Notes: generated from the letters alone by a model not told the origin. A stretch of 64,000 nt of DNA from Anadara kagoshimensis (GCA_021292105.1 CM037871.1:37697182-37761181), one strand, 5' to 3'. Positions 43,500 through 54,555 are shown, counted from the stretch's first letter. Numbers and translations are program-made.

Positions 43500-43870
43500 C
43501 ATAATACAACTGGTATGATATGAAATTTAAACCACTGATCCGGTATCTCTGCTGGTGGCTGGTGGCCGGTGCCCCGAGGATATCACAAACTGGGTAGGCA
43601 ATAATTGTGTATTGTCAGTCTAAATTTGCTGCTAGTATAAAAATGTAATTTCTCAAAAACTAAGGTATACTCCGACATGCTAAGTATTTCCTTAGCTCAA
43701 TTTGGTAAATTATATTTTGGTCCTTTGGGTATCTTTTCAACATCTTGAAAACAGTTTTGGTTTCATAATTTTACAATCACAAGCACTATTGACGAGGTAT
43801 TGTATTCCGAAACGGCCGTCTAGTGCTGTGCAATTAAAACTGGTATCATATGTAATGCAGTTTTCATATC
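43500..43870 (+). mobile_element. Hammerhead-bearing repeat, opposite orientation
   Basis: Plus-strand copy: GATATCACAAACTGGGTAGG, GGTATACTCCGACATGCTAA, TTGGTCCTTTGGGTATCTTT, the ribozyme, then TTAAAACTGGTATCATATG. It supplies the undisturbed counterpart of the LTR insertion site at 21.47 kb. Confidence 0.8.
43782..43827 (+). ncRNA. Type I hammerhead ribozyme, single core mutation
   Basis: Perfect 7-bp stem I, core UUGACGA (C3 changed to U; position 7 is free to vary), GAAA, 2-bp stem III closing GGCC, cleavage triplet GUC. Confidence 0.78.
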
Positions 43871-43929
43871 AGTATACGCCATAATACATGCACTATGATT
43901 TTTATATCCGAAACTTTAATTAAATAACA

Positions 43930-44125
43930 ATCCCAAATGAAAGTAAAAACTTTGAAACTGGCAAAATAAGGTAAACGTGAACTTTGAATTTCAAACAAGA
44001 GAGTGAGGCCGGGTGTTCCGGAAGGGTAAGCACCTCCGCCACGTTTTCAATCAGAATTGAGAATGAAAAGGAACATGGAAGCATGTGGTTCAAATATATC
44101 CAGGTTAATTATGGATACAAATTCA
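43930..44125 (+). repeat. Dispersed repeat D1 copy
   Basis: AGTAAAAACTTTGAAACTGG, GAGTGAGGCCGGGTGTTCC, GGAAGGGTAAGCACCTCC, AAAAGGAACATGGAAGC and TTCAAATATATCCAGGT in D1 order. Downstream it is joined to the LINE tail. Confidence 0.8.
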
Positions 44126-44577
44126 AAACCAACGTAATTGGAGTTCTTCTGTATGGTTCAGAGTCCCGGATGGTGAGTGACCAACACCATCACTCAAAAA
44201 CTAGACACCTTCCAAACCAGATGTTTCCCAGCAGGATTCTAAAAATATTCTAGCCAAATAAGATCAGCAATGAAGAACTGTATGAAAGAACCCAAACAGC
44301 TGATATATCCGACCAGATTAAATAGAAACGCTGGAGGTGGATCTGCCATATCCTTAGAATGGAAATATAAGAGATACCAAGGGTAGTCTTAAGATGGACT
44401 CCACCTGGAAAGAGAAACAGAGGAAGACACAAGGAGACATGGCGGAGATCCGTTGAGAAAGAGATGAAGGAGCAGGGATGGACTTCAGGCATAGTCCAGC
44501 AAATGGCAGTCGACAGACAGAGATGGAGGTCCTCGGTCAAGGCCTTATGTACCCAAGGCACGAAGAGGACTAAGTAA
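44120..44577 (+). pseudogene. 5'-truncated LINE, C-terminal tail
   Basis: Frames reading VIGVLLYGSESRMV, then RWRWICHILRMEIYEIPRVV, RWTPPGKRKRGRHKETWRRS and VDRQRWRSSVKALCTQGTK match the conserved C-terminus of non-LTR retrotransposons (GHxLRM, GKRKRGRPxxTWRR). Frame shifts are present near 44180. Different family from the LINE at 35-36 kb. Confidence 0.85.
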
Positions 44578-44606
44578 CGTCAAGGTATGTTTTACTGTAC
44601 TTAACT

Positions 44607-45081
44607 TAGCCCGAGATTCCTCTGGCCCGAATTTTTTTTTTTTTTTTTTTTTTTTTTATCAATTTCGGGCCAGAGATCGGGGTTCATTATTTTACATAAC
44701 GTGATGCCGTTGAAATCCTACGGCAGGGTAAGATTTAATTTGGCGGATATGTTCACTTTATTTTCACGGGCATTGGGTAATGAACCAGTCAGATCGCTTA
44801 CCTGAACCTTTATTCACAAGAATCCATCGACAAAACTACGTGGCAACTCCGTTTTATATCCATTCCAGCCATATAAATCCAACACTTGTGTAAAATCCTT
44901 CATCATCTCGCCATTTTTTATGTTATGATATTCAAATAACGCGAGATCTCGCGGGTTAAAGTCTCCCTTTTCTGATACACAAGTGTTGGATTTATATGGC
45001 TGGAATGGATATAAAACGGAGTTGCCACGTAGTTTTTTCGATGGATTCTTGTGAATAAAGGTCCAGAGGAATCTCGGGCTA
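44607..45081. mobile_element. Foldback MITE with 9-bp target duplication (Mutator-like by inference)
   Basis: 475 bp; ends TAGCCCGAGATTCCTCTGG and its complement. Flanked by TACTTAACT on both sides (44598-44606, 45082-45090). An inner inverted pair (about 44808-44893 with 44983-45063) makes most of it foldback. A T run of about 27 lies at 44631-44657. A 9-bp duplication with long inverted ends is typical of Mutator-like MITEs. Confidence 0.85.
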
Positions 45082-45090
45082 TACTTAACT

Positions 45091-45939
45091 ATATATAGAA
45101 ATATGTTGATTTAGTAACTTTGATTTGTCACCCTTTCTGTTAACATGTTACCATGGTGCATCATACATGTGTGAATAGAGCCAATAAAAATATGCTTACT
45201 CTCAATGCCCTAGAACACATTCGCCTAAAACATCAAGCTTATCATCACATGGGATAACAAATTACATTTGCGGAAAAGGTGTCTTCCCACTTAGCCAACA
45301 TTTTAAAATTTCCTATTCCCACTTAGCCAACATTGTTAAATAAACATTTAAGATTTCACCTGGAAAGTGTTTGCTATGTCTTTTTCAGCAAAATTGTTTT
45401 GTAGTGCTGAATATTTTAGGTAGAATCTTATTCTTCAATTAGTTCATAGTTCAAAATTAAATATTTTATTATAAAGTTAATGTTAACAAAGCAAAAAATA
45501 AATAAATAAAATAAATAAATAAATAACTATTTGAAATAAATAAATAAATGTTTTATGGTGCTGAATATTTTAATTAAATACTAGTATATGTGTCTGTAGA
45601 GGTTTGGTCAATTTAGACAATTATATTCTAAGATTTCTGTAAAATGATTCCACAACTAATTTAAAGAAATAATTGTCTTCAGATTTTGAATTTTTTTTAT
45701 TGATTTTCTGAAACAGACTTTATCCTCACCTGTAATTAATACCTATTGTCTTTGCTAATCCTACAACGAACATAATTCCCACTCAGCCAACATTTAAAAT
45801 CTTACCTATAGGTACAAAATTTCAAAATGTTGGCTAAGTGGGAATGAACCGCGGAAAAGACGGAAATTAAGGGTTCGAACATGCTGGTTTTCAAGGTTTC
45901 ATTTTGTAACAATAGTGAAGCTATATGATTATGTATATA
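45091..45939. other. No gene recognised; short recurring motif
   Basis: AT-rich with an AATAAATA simple repeat at 45495-45548. The phrase TTCCCACTTAGCCAACATT occurs twice near 45284-45332 and in varied or inverted form near 45775-45845, so a small local repeat is present. Confidence 0.5.
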
Positions 45940-47775
45940 TATCCATGTCCTAACCAGAAACGCAAAGCCAACTAAAAACAAACATGACCAATCCATGTCA
46001 GAACCAGAAACTCAACGCCAACTAAAAAACAAACGTACCAATCCATGTCCTAACCAGAAACTCAAAGCCAACTAAAAAACAAACATACCAATCCATGTTC
46101 TAACCAGAAACTCAACGCCAACTAAAAAACAAACATACCAATCCATGTCAGAACCAGAAACTCAAAGCCAACTAAAAAACAAACATACCAATCCATGCCC
46201 TAACCAGAAACTCAAAGCCAACTAAAAAACAAACATACCAATCCATGTCCTAACCAGAAACTCAAAGCCAACTAATAAACAAACATACCAATCCATGTCA
46301 GAACCAGAAACTCAAATCCAACTAAAAACAAACATACCAATCCATGTCCTAACCAGAAACTCAAAGCCAACTAAAAAACAAACATACCAATCCATGTCCT
46401 AACCAGAAACTCAAAGCCAACTAATAAACAAACATACCAATCCATGTCAGAACCAGAAACTCAAATCCAACTAAAAACAAACATACCAATCCATGTCCTA
46501 ACCAGAAACTCAAAGCCAACTAAAAACAAACATACCAATCCATATCCTAACCAGAAACTCAAAGCCAACTAAAAAACAAACATACCAATCCATGTCCTAA
46601 CCAGAAACGCAAAGCCAACTAAAAAACAAACATACCAATCCATATCCTAACCAGAAACTCAAAGCCAACTAAAAACAAACATGACCAATCCATGTCAGAA
46701 CCAGAAACTCAACGCCAACTAAAAAACAAACGTACCAATCCATGTCCTAACCAGAAACTCAAAGCCAACTAAAAAACAAACATACCAATCCATGTTCTAA
46801 CCAGAAACTCAACGCCAACTAAAAAACAAACATACCAATCCATGTCCTAACCAGAAACGCAAAGCCAACTAAAAACAAACATGACCAATCCATGTCAGAA
46901 CCAGAAACTCAACGCCAACTAAAAAACAAACGTACCAATCCATGTCCTAACCAGAAACTCAAAGCCAACTAAAAAACAAACATACCAATCCATGTTCTAA
47001 CCAGAAACTCAACGCCAACTAAAAAACAAACATACCAATCCATATCCAAACCAGAAACTTAAAGCCAACTAAAAACAAACATACCAATCCATGTCCTAAC
47101 CAGAAACTCAAAGCCAACTAAAAAACAAACATACCAATCCATATCCAAACCAGAAACTTAAAGCCAACTAAAAAACAAACATACCAATCCATGTCAGAAC
47201 CAGAAACTCAAAGCCAACTTAAAACAAACATACCAATCCATGTCCTAACCAAAATCTCAAAGCCAATAAAAACAAACATACAAGTCCATGTCCTAACCAA
47301 AATCTCAAGGCCAACTTAAAACAAACATACCAATCCATGTCCTAACCAAAATCTCAAAGCCAATAAAAACAAACATACCAATCCATGTCCTAACCAAAAT
47401 CTCAAAGCCAAATAAAAACAAACATTCCAATCCTAACCACAAGCTCAAAGCCAACGAAAAACATACATAACAAGCAATGCACTAACCACAATCTCAAAGC
47501 CAAATAAAAACAAACATTCCAATCCACATCCTAACAAAAATCTCAAAGCCAACTTAAAACAAACATACCAATCCATGCCCTAACCAAAATCTCAAAGCCA
47601 AATAAAAACAAACATTCCAATCCTAACCACAAGCTCAAAGCCAACGAAAAACATACATAACAAGCAATGCACTAACCACAATCTCAAAGCCAAAAAAACA
47701 ACATACCAGTCTATGCCCTAACCACAATCCCAAAGCCAACTAAAAACAAACATACCAAGCAATGTCCTAACCACA
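45940..47775 (+). repeat. ~49-bp minisatellite, about 35-38 copies, with higher-order structure
   Basis: Units read roughly CAAACATACCAATCCATGTC, CTAACCAGAAACTCAAAGCC, AACTAAAAAA. Variants (CCTAACC/CAGAACC/CAAACC; CAAAGCC/CAACGCC) recur as blocks: the block from CATGACC through the CATGTTC unit appears at about 45985-46140, 46680-46835 and 46880-47030. Copies decay toward the right end. It runs directly into the rest of a D1 copy, whose first segment is one such unit. Confidence 0.95.
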
Positions 47776-47920
47776 ATGTAAAAACTTTAAAATCTGACAA
47801 TTGACTTGAATACTTGAACTCCCACAAGGGAAGCAAAATTGTGATGTCCCGAAGGCTAAGCATCTCCTGTTAAGCTAGTTACATCCACCACATGTAAAAA
47901 AAGATTGTAGGTAATACAGG
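47750..47920 (+). repeat. D1 copy downstream of the minisatellite
   Basis: CACAATGTAAAAACTTTAA, ACTCCCACAAGGGAAGCAAA, CCCGAAGGCTAAGCATCTCC and CATCCACCACATGTAAAA continue D1 after its amplified first unit. Confidence 0.75.
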
Positions 47921-48404
47921 CGTTTAATGTTTCCTTTTTCAGTTTAAAGCAGGAGGACGTTTGGTCATTTGCTTGAAATACACATAGGTATTTTAAATAT
48001 CTATGTCATTGTAGCCAATAAAATGGACACCTCCAATCAAACCGGATAGTAAGCCGATTTGGTTTAAATTAAAAGCTATATGGTTCCGGTTTGTCAACGA
48101 TATCTTCATTGTGTGTGTTTGGTTTCATCCCCCTAAAAACCCCGTTGATAAAAAGTAGGGAATTAACAGAAGACGGTCTCATTTACAGTTGTGTCTACAA
48201 ATAATAGTGTTGATGTGAATTGGTTTTGACAGTTCACACATTAGGAATCTGTTGTTGTCAGAAAAAACCACAATCCATCAAAGTAAATGTGTAACTTGAA
48301 TAGCCAGAGGAACCAAAATACGAAATAACAAAATAAGGAAAAAGGAAATAATGTAGCAACTCATAATTAACCCAACTTTGTACGGATTGGGGATTTAATG
48401 ACAA
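47921..48404. other. No gene recognised
   Basis: Unique-looking AT-rich sequence between the two minisatellites. Confidence 0.35.
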
Positions 48405-48424
48405 ATGTGGCACAGCTTTATTAC

Positions 48425-48915
48425 AGGACGCTTTACTGCGCCTGGCAGTAGTGGTGGTTGTGAAAGTGAAAGTGGAAGTGGAAGCGGTCCTGGCAGTAGT
48501 AGTAGTGGTGGAAGTGGAAAGGGCCCTGGCAGTTGTGGAAGTGGAAGTGGCCCTGGCAGTATTATTAGTAGTGGTTGTGGTATAAGTGGAAGTGGCCCTG
48601 GCAGCAGTAGTAGTAGTAGTGGTGGAAGTGGAAAGGGCCCTGGCAGCTGTGGAAGTGGAAGTGGTCCTGGCAGTAGTAGTAGTGGTTGTGGAAGTGGAAA
48701 GGGCCCTGGCAGCTGTGAAGTGGAAGTGGCCCTGTCAGTAGTATAGTGGTGGTGGTATAAGTGGAAGTGACCCTGGCAGTAGTAGTAGTAGTGGTTGTGG
48801 AAGTGGAAAGGGCCCTGGCAGTAGTAGTAGTAGTGGAAGTGGAAAGGGCCCTGGCAGTTGTGGAAGTGGAAGTGGCCCTGACAGTAGTAGTAGTGGTGGT
48901 GGTGGTGGAAATAAA
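48425..48915 (+). repeat. GGN-rich minisatellite that can encode Gly/Ser repeats
   Basis: Irregular units built from GGAAGTGGAAGTGGCCCTGG and CAGTAGTAGTAGTGGTGG. The plus frame from 48405 runs 113 codons as PGSSSSGGSGKGPGSCGSG-type repeats and then breaks at about 48716, where one G is missing relative to sister units. The other strand is open but gives a Leu/Pro/His-rich product. Gly/Ser repeats occur in silk-like and shell-matrix proteins, but no signal peptide or flanking exon was found, so a plain minisatellite is the safer reading. Confidence 0.75.
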
Positions 48916-49126
48916 AGTCATAGGTAGGTTTTTTAGGGAAAATCAAAATTCTCCTGTTTTGTATTTTTATTTCATTCCAGAAATTACATGTAAATAGTAA
49001 AGGTTAGTAAAATCAATGAATATAATGTTACATTTTAAACATGTACAGACTCAACAATGATTTGAAACAAATTTTCGTTGAAATGGATTAATAAAAATAA
49101 TTAAAAAATACATATCTAAGTTAACA

Positions 49127-52100
49127 TCAGTTTGAAATGTTTCTTGCGGCACTGCTAAATTCAGCGTTTCTTTTTCTCAACTCAACCTTTAATCCGTAAT
49201 CGGGGCTCCTTTTTACTTCAGGTTCTATGCGTATAGCGTCACGTGATCTCATTGCCGGGCATTCTGGGAAATAATTGTAAGGAAGAAGGTAAAAATTCAG
49301 ATCTAAACCAGGTGTTGTTGTAACAGGAAGGTCTTCTGTATGTGGAATGTGGTGAAGTCCCATTGTTATCCAAGCCACCAGATCCTAAAAGGAAAATAAC
49401 ACTGTCTAAAACACAGACTTGTTAGAGCAAATACTTATGCATAATCAAGTATTTTAGAGTTTCCTCCCTTTTCATCTTCAATGTAAACACGAGTTACAAA
49501 TTAAATTATCGAGAAAAATCGCGTGCATTATAACTTATTTATATTTCAATCTATTTCTGAAGATAACTTATTGAACAAGTGGCCAAATGGACACATACTG
49601 CTCACTTTGACATAGGAACACAAAAACACGTCTGCATGTAAATCATTTAGAAAATAGTTATTTTAATTGTTGAAACCTACACCAGTATGAACATATCTTC
49701 AATAACAATCAATATGGGGGGAAAAACTACTTTTGATGGCAACTGTAGGCAATTAAAAATACAACAAGAGGTCCTTGGGTCTGATATACCCACCTGATGA
49801 ATAATGGCTAAATAATATTTTTCAAGAAAACAGAAATACCGAAACCTCAATAAAGATGTGGTAAAGATTTTAGGCTTTTACAGATTATAAACCATTTCGG
49901 TATTGTTTTTCATCTGTGTCCTAGGCCTTTGATTCCATGGCCTTCATCTATACATCAAAATGATCTTTGTATCAATAACTACATTATTCTAATATGCATG
50001 TCTATACAAAAAGTTTATAGTTTTCAAGATAATTAGCGATTTCGGTATTCTTTCGCATTTGTGACCTTGACTATAAAAGCCATGGCATTACCTTTTCATA
50101 TAATTTAGATATAGCTATTTTAAGCCAGGTTACTAATTTTTGCGACATTTAATGCCAAACCTATATTTAGAACGTAATTTTATTATATAAAAACTATAAG
50201 CATCAGGCCAACAGATTTCAAACATCAGTTTCTCTGTGAAACTTTTTTTTTAAAAAAAAGACTCACTGTTACCCATTTTGATAACTATGGAGATGTCAAA
50301 AACAGAATTGACAGGCCTTGCACTAAGAATGCTACCTACCCTATTTGAATTTTAATGATAATCACTGGTTTCAGTAAGTAAATGTTTATGAACGGAGGAT
50401 GAACGTCATGGCACGAAAAAAAACTAGTACATGTATTTATTTTACATCCCAAATTACCATTTTAAAAAGAAGCATTAATTAATCAAAACTGAGCACGTAT
50501 ATAGCATAATGATTCATAATTACCTCATCCACAATTGATTCATTGTCATCAAGAAAATCCTGGAAATTTACAACCGGGTCTTCACTTCCGTAGGTGGCAA
50601 ATAACGATGAACTGTGACTTTCTGTATCTTTATGTTTTGTAACAGCCAGCTGATACCGCTTCCAATTTCCGGAAAGACCACTTCCTTCCGGTATTAGTTC
50701 CTTTGACATACCTTTCAACAAAATCCTGTATGCTTTTGGATTTCCGTATTTATTTTTATCCTTGTCGCTATAAAATAAGAGATATTTAGGTGCAGTAAAA
50801 TTATACTGCAAAGCTGCGTCCAATTCGTTCATGCGTAAATTCCTTTTTACTCTATTTTGAAGATATATAGCGTCTGGTGCTGTAGAAAACTGATTTGGAG
50901 CGTGTTCAATCTCAATGTCCAATGTCTCAAATCTATTTGACCTTGACTTAATGTCAAGGTCGGCTTTAAAATTGAAAGTATGATGATGTAAATTTCCTGT
51001 AATAAAATCGTGAAGCTGGAAGCCGTATGGAGTTCTTCAGGAGAATATGCATTGGCAAGTATATATCCAGTTGACATTGTTTTTACCTGGATAACCCCGT
51101 TGGCATAGAAAACAAAATCTATTATATAATCGTAATTAACCACTATTACTATTGTACGTAATACTAATACAACATTTTCCAAACCTTCGTAAAATTTACC
51201 ATGGAAATCTGAAAAAGAATTCTTCCTTCTAAGTGGATGCCCTGTGTTCAGTTCGAACAAACAGAATGCGTTTTCGTTGATCACCGGCTCGTCAGAGGTT
51301 TCCATTAAATGTACGGTGTTTATCATCGTTGAGTGTAATGGGCAATCAGCTCCAGGAACTAACGATCTAGCCTGGGTACCAATCATACTATCTGTGTCAT
51401 AGTAATTGGCAAATTTCTGATAGGGACTAACTCCGTTATAATAAACAGCAATCTCCTGCATTGATAATTCATAAGCTATCCTCTCCTTCTGAAACTGAAT
51501 ATTGTAAAGTTGTGGTCCATGAGCACTGGACATTCGAAAGTCGAACTCCCAATCAATATATGTAACATGCCTGTCCTTGACACTATATCGTTTCCCATCC
51601 GGTTCCACTTGATGTGGAGCTTTCTTTTGAGAGTTCGGAACTGCCGGATGACGTAGTGTTAATTTGGAGAAAAGATCGTCGGTGTTTTGAGGGAACGGGA
51701 TCTTTTGCTTCTTAATCGTTCCTGCATCGTATTTGGTCACTAGTTCTTTTAAAGTTTTGAACAATTGACCGGAATACCATACTTTTGTGATTCTAAAACT
51801 AGTATGATCACTATCTACTAATAGAAAAATCCAGTGGGTGTAGGGTATAAAATTCTACAAAGTGTGCCAGCCAAATCCAGACCTGTCGACGGTTTTCTCC
51901 AGAAGCTGCTGGGTAAAGGGTGAAATATAACGAAACACTAAACACTGTTCGCCACAATCTTTTAAACTTGATCCAAAACTTTCAACAAGAATATGTCGTG
52001 CTATTTTCTCTACTTCGTCATTGATGAGTTCTAACATTCCGTCATATTCCGGAACAGTTAAAGGTCTGTAAGAAAACGGAATCGGTTTTCTACGTCCAGG

Positions 52101-52577
52101 AACGGATTTGTAATATGAAGGATGCGGAAGAGGTCCTACTATTATTTCCTCAATATCCGGTTCCGTTTTGTCGCCGCGAAATATTGTAACAATGGCTTCC
52201 CTGGCAGGTTGAACTCCATTGTTGTCAAGGTGATTTATAACATCCGTTTTCCTTGGGATGTAAATTTCAGCAAGATAAATGTAACTTGTATTTACAAAAG
52301 CTTTGGATGGATGTGCCAGATTTAACGACTTCTGTGAATACAAATACGTAACAAGTCCTCTTATTTCTGCTTGTGTTAAGTCATGAAACACAGGCGGCTT
52401 AGCTGGCTCCTCCAGATGTATATTGCCGCCATTTCCTGAAGAATCACTTCCGCTTGCGCCATTTTGTTGCGCTACTGCAACAGCAATCAAGGCTATAAGA
52501 GAACATACCAGCAGGACTGTTAAAACACAAACCAAAACACGACATTTTCCAATCGTTCGTCTGTAGTTGGTCGTCAT
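49127..52577 (-). CDS. Copper amine oxidase (gene B), two coding exons, three frame breaks
   Basis: Same family and architecture as gene A. Exon 1 (52577-50524): an N-terminal anchor (about residues 13-34), a Gly/Ser-rich linker, N2/N3 domains, a catalytic-base region (Y-Y-D-T-D), N-Y-D-Y (about 51137-51126), copper ligands in NLHHHTFNF, and SGNWKRYQLAVTKHKDTESH. Donor GTAATT follows Asp-Glu. Exon 2 (49384-49127) begins DLVAWITMG and carries the third copper site in LHHIPHTEDLP, then ends NISN and TGA. Frame breaks: one base missing near 51905-51915, a compensating change near 51816-51830 (a stop at 51855-51857 lies between), and one base missing near 51026-51036. Reading across each break restores family sequence. 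Probably assembly indels or a very young pseudogene; otherwise complete. Confidence 0.9.
49745..50330 (+). mobile_element. Diverged copy of the 13.8-15.1 kb element inside the gene B intron
   Basis: Starts ACAACAAGAGGTCCTTGGGT, then ACCCACCTGATGAATAATGG, and includes about 1.4 units of the 144-bp motif (ACCATTTCGGTATTGTTTTT, CTATACATCAAAATGATCTT). The right end is eroded. Confidence 0.75.
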
Positions 52578-52650
52578 GATTCACCTACAAATTCAAACAG
52601 AATATCTGATAACATCAAGCAACAACCCATCTGGAGTAAAATATTATTGC

Positions 52651-52861
52651 CAAACAACGTTGACCTGTCCGCTTGACCTTTGATTTAAATATTTATTATG
52701 GACCAGTGCATTTATGAATAGGGAATACGGGTGTTTATTCCCATGTAAAACATACATTGTTTATGCATAAACACGAATCTAAACACTACCGATGTATAGG
52801 TAGATCGTCGTGTATGAATATTTCTGATGAAAGGTCAAAGCGGACAGGTCAATGTTGTTTG
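52651..52861. mobile_element. MITE just upstream of gene B
   Basis: About 211 bp with inverted ends of ~35 bp: CAAACAACGTTGACCTGTCC at the left, complement of GGACAGGTCAATGTTGTTTG at the right. It lies about 75 bases 5' of the gene B ATG, probably in the 5'UTR intron or promoter region. No coding capacity. Confidence 0.85.
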
Positions 52862-53164
52862 CCTTATCAACAATCTTACAAAATGTATTACAGCTGATTA
52901 ATGACATCTTACATGAATTCGGGCAGTCTTAGTGAAATAGTCTTAGACAAAATCAATAATCTGTTCTTAACATTCTTCAATTGTCCTTAACGTTTGGTTT
53001 ATACTCGCGTTAGAGATAAGTTATTAATAATTTATTACTAGTGGGTCATTATGTATCTTTAACAAGCTTTCAATACTTTTTAATAGTGTTATGTTGTATT
53101 CAGCACGATGGTACAATATCCGCTGTTTTCAGGACAACACACAAACAGATATTCTATAAAGAAA
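52862..53164. other. Upstream flank of gene B, no feature
   Basis: AT-rich, no coding signal. Confidence 0.35.
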
Positions 53165-53405
53165 ACGAGTAATCGAGTTTTACGTCCAAGTCAAGATTAT
53201 TTCAATAATATCAATTATTATATCTTCAATGATGTGATGGGATGAAACCGGAGTGCCCGGAGAAAACCACCGACCTCCGGCAAGCAAACTTGCTAACTTT
53301 TCAACACTGTAATTTGTCCCGGTAGGGATTCGAACCCATTGCCATGCGTCATGATCTGTTGGCGCACGCTTTAGACCACTTGACCGCCTAGGGCCCTTAA
53401 TATGT
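53165..53405 (-). mobile_element. tRNA-derived SINE (family S2)
   Basis: On the minus strand: GGCGGTCAAGTGGTCTAAAG (A box), ATGGGTTCGAATCCC (B box), then a body with CCGGAGGTCGGTGGTTTTCT and GGGCACTCCGGTTTCATCCC. A tail fragment of the same family lies at 63625-63815, and 53470-53530 holds another scrap. Confidence 0.8.
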
Positions 53406-54081
53406 AAAGCAGTGAAGTAATTAAGTATTATTATCCAATAAAGATCATTTCACTTATATCAAAGCGGTTAGTTCTGGGAAGACGAAGGAAACCAAAGCGC
53501 AAGGAGGAAACCAACTACCTTCAACAAGTGCATAGACAAGCTTTCTGATATTCTCGCACTGGATATGACGCCATCTAGCGCTAGGTGGTGACTAGAGAGG
53601 CGTTGTATAGACCACTCTGGGCTCCAAGGCCTCTATTTATAAAGGGATCAGTTTTGACGTTTTCTGGGGTTTTTTATTAAATATCACAAATAGTCGAGAG
53701 TGATGCTAAGGGCAAACTGTGCTCGTCCTGTAGATTGTAAACCATTATTTTCTCCAGAGTGCGTTTCTTGCGTTTTTGACGCGATTTTTTTTATGAATGA
53801 CGGAACTTGATTTTGATTGTGTGTTATTTTTGACACAGTCATTTTTACAGCTTCAAATTAGTTTCGAAAATATTTTTTGAAAAAGAAAACGGTTGCGCGA
53901 AAGTACTGAGAAGACATCTTGTAGTCGTGCCGTAACATAATCGCACCATGTCATTACAGCACTTTTATTTACACGAGAACTTGTCTATAATCTAATTATA
54001 TATATATAAATCTTTCGAACGCTTACGTTTAATACACGGCTTATAGCTTTAGATTTAGGCCTACCTAGTAATAATGCTAAA
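53406..54081. other. No gene recognised
   Basis: AT-rich with a SINE scrap at 53470-53530 and a TA tract near 53996-54008. Confidence 0.35.
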
Positions 54082-54250
54082 ATGTCTAAATCGAAACAAT
54101 CTCGATTGCCAGCTTTTTTAAACGACCCGCGTCGGACAGTAGTGACCATGACCATGAAGTAATGGGTGCCGCAGATGAACGGGCAGACGCCGAGCCTAGT
54201 CCATCTAAACAGCCAAAAGTAGCGATGAAACGTGAATTTAATAAAAATTG
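54082..54250 (+). pseudogene. Possible N-terminal exon of a ZNF862/hAT-like protein, one frame break
   Basis: ATG 54082 opens MSKSKQSRLPAFLNDP; from about 54130 a second frame reads SDSSDHDHEVMGAADERADA, EPSPSKQPKVAMKREFNKNW. The start, an acidic stretch, then SKQPK and a basic K-R-x-F..W motif recall N-termini of ZNF862/KIAA1586-type hAT-derived proteins. A donor-like GGTAAC follows at 54250. No downstream exon was found, so a TE fragment is as likely as a gene. Confidence 0.35.
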
Positions 54251-54555
54251 GTAACTGAATGTAAATAGCCTACCCATATTATCCTATATATGTGCCCATT
54301 ATCCTTAACCATGTATATCAAGCTTGGCTATTTCTATCTCTCTTTGTTCTTTGTAATATGTACAGCATATTGTAACATCTGTCCCTTCCTCATATAATTT
54401 GTTTGACAGCAGACTGTCACAGAATGATATTGATTTTGCGTGCTGCAGAAACACAATTATTTCTTTTCATATCATTTTATTATAACCTAGCCAAGGCAAA
54501 TGAGATTAAAATGTCCTAATTGAAAAAAAAGTATTTTGCAAGATAATTAGCCAAA
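54251..54555. other. No gene recognised
   Basis: AT-rich sequence; no downstream exon of the preceding fragment was seen. Confidence 0.3.

Noticed and set aside
44631..44657. Long T run as a poly-A tail of the adjacent LINE
   Set aside because: It lies inside the foldback element, beyond the target duplication, and on the wrong side and strand for a LINE tail of 44120-44577.
45940..47775. Regular array that could look like a CRISPR
   Set aside because: Units are contiguous with no unique spacers; it is a minisatellite in eukaryotic DNA.
48395..48946. Minus-strand open frame of 183 codons rich in Leu, Pro, His and Thr
   Set aside because: It is the complement of the GGN minisatellite; composition is fully explained by the repeat.
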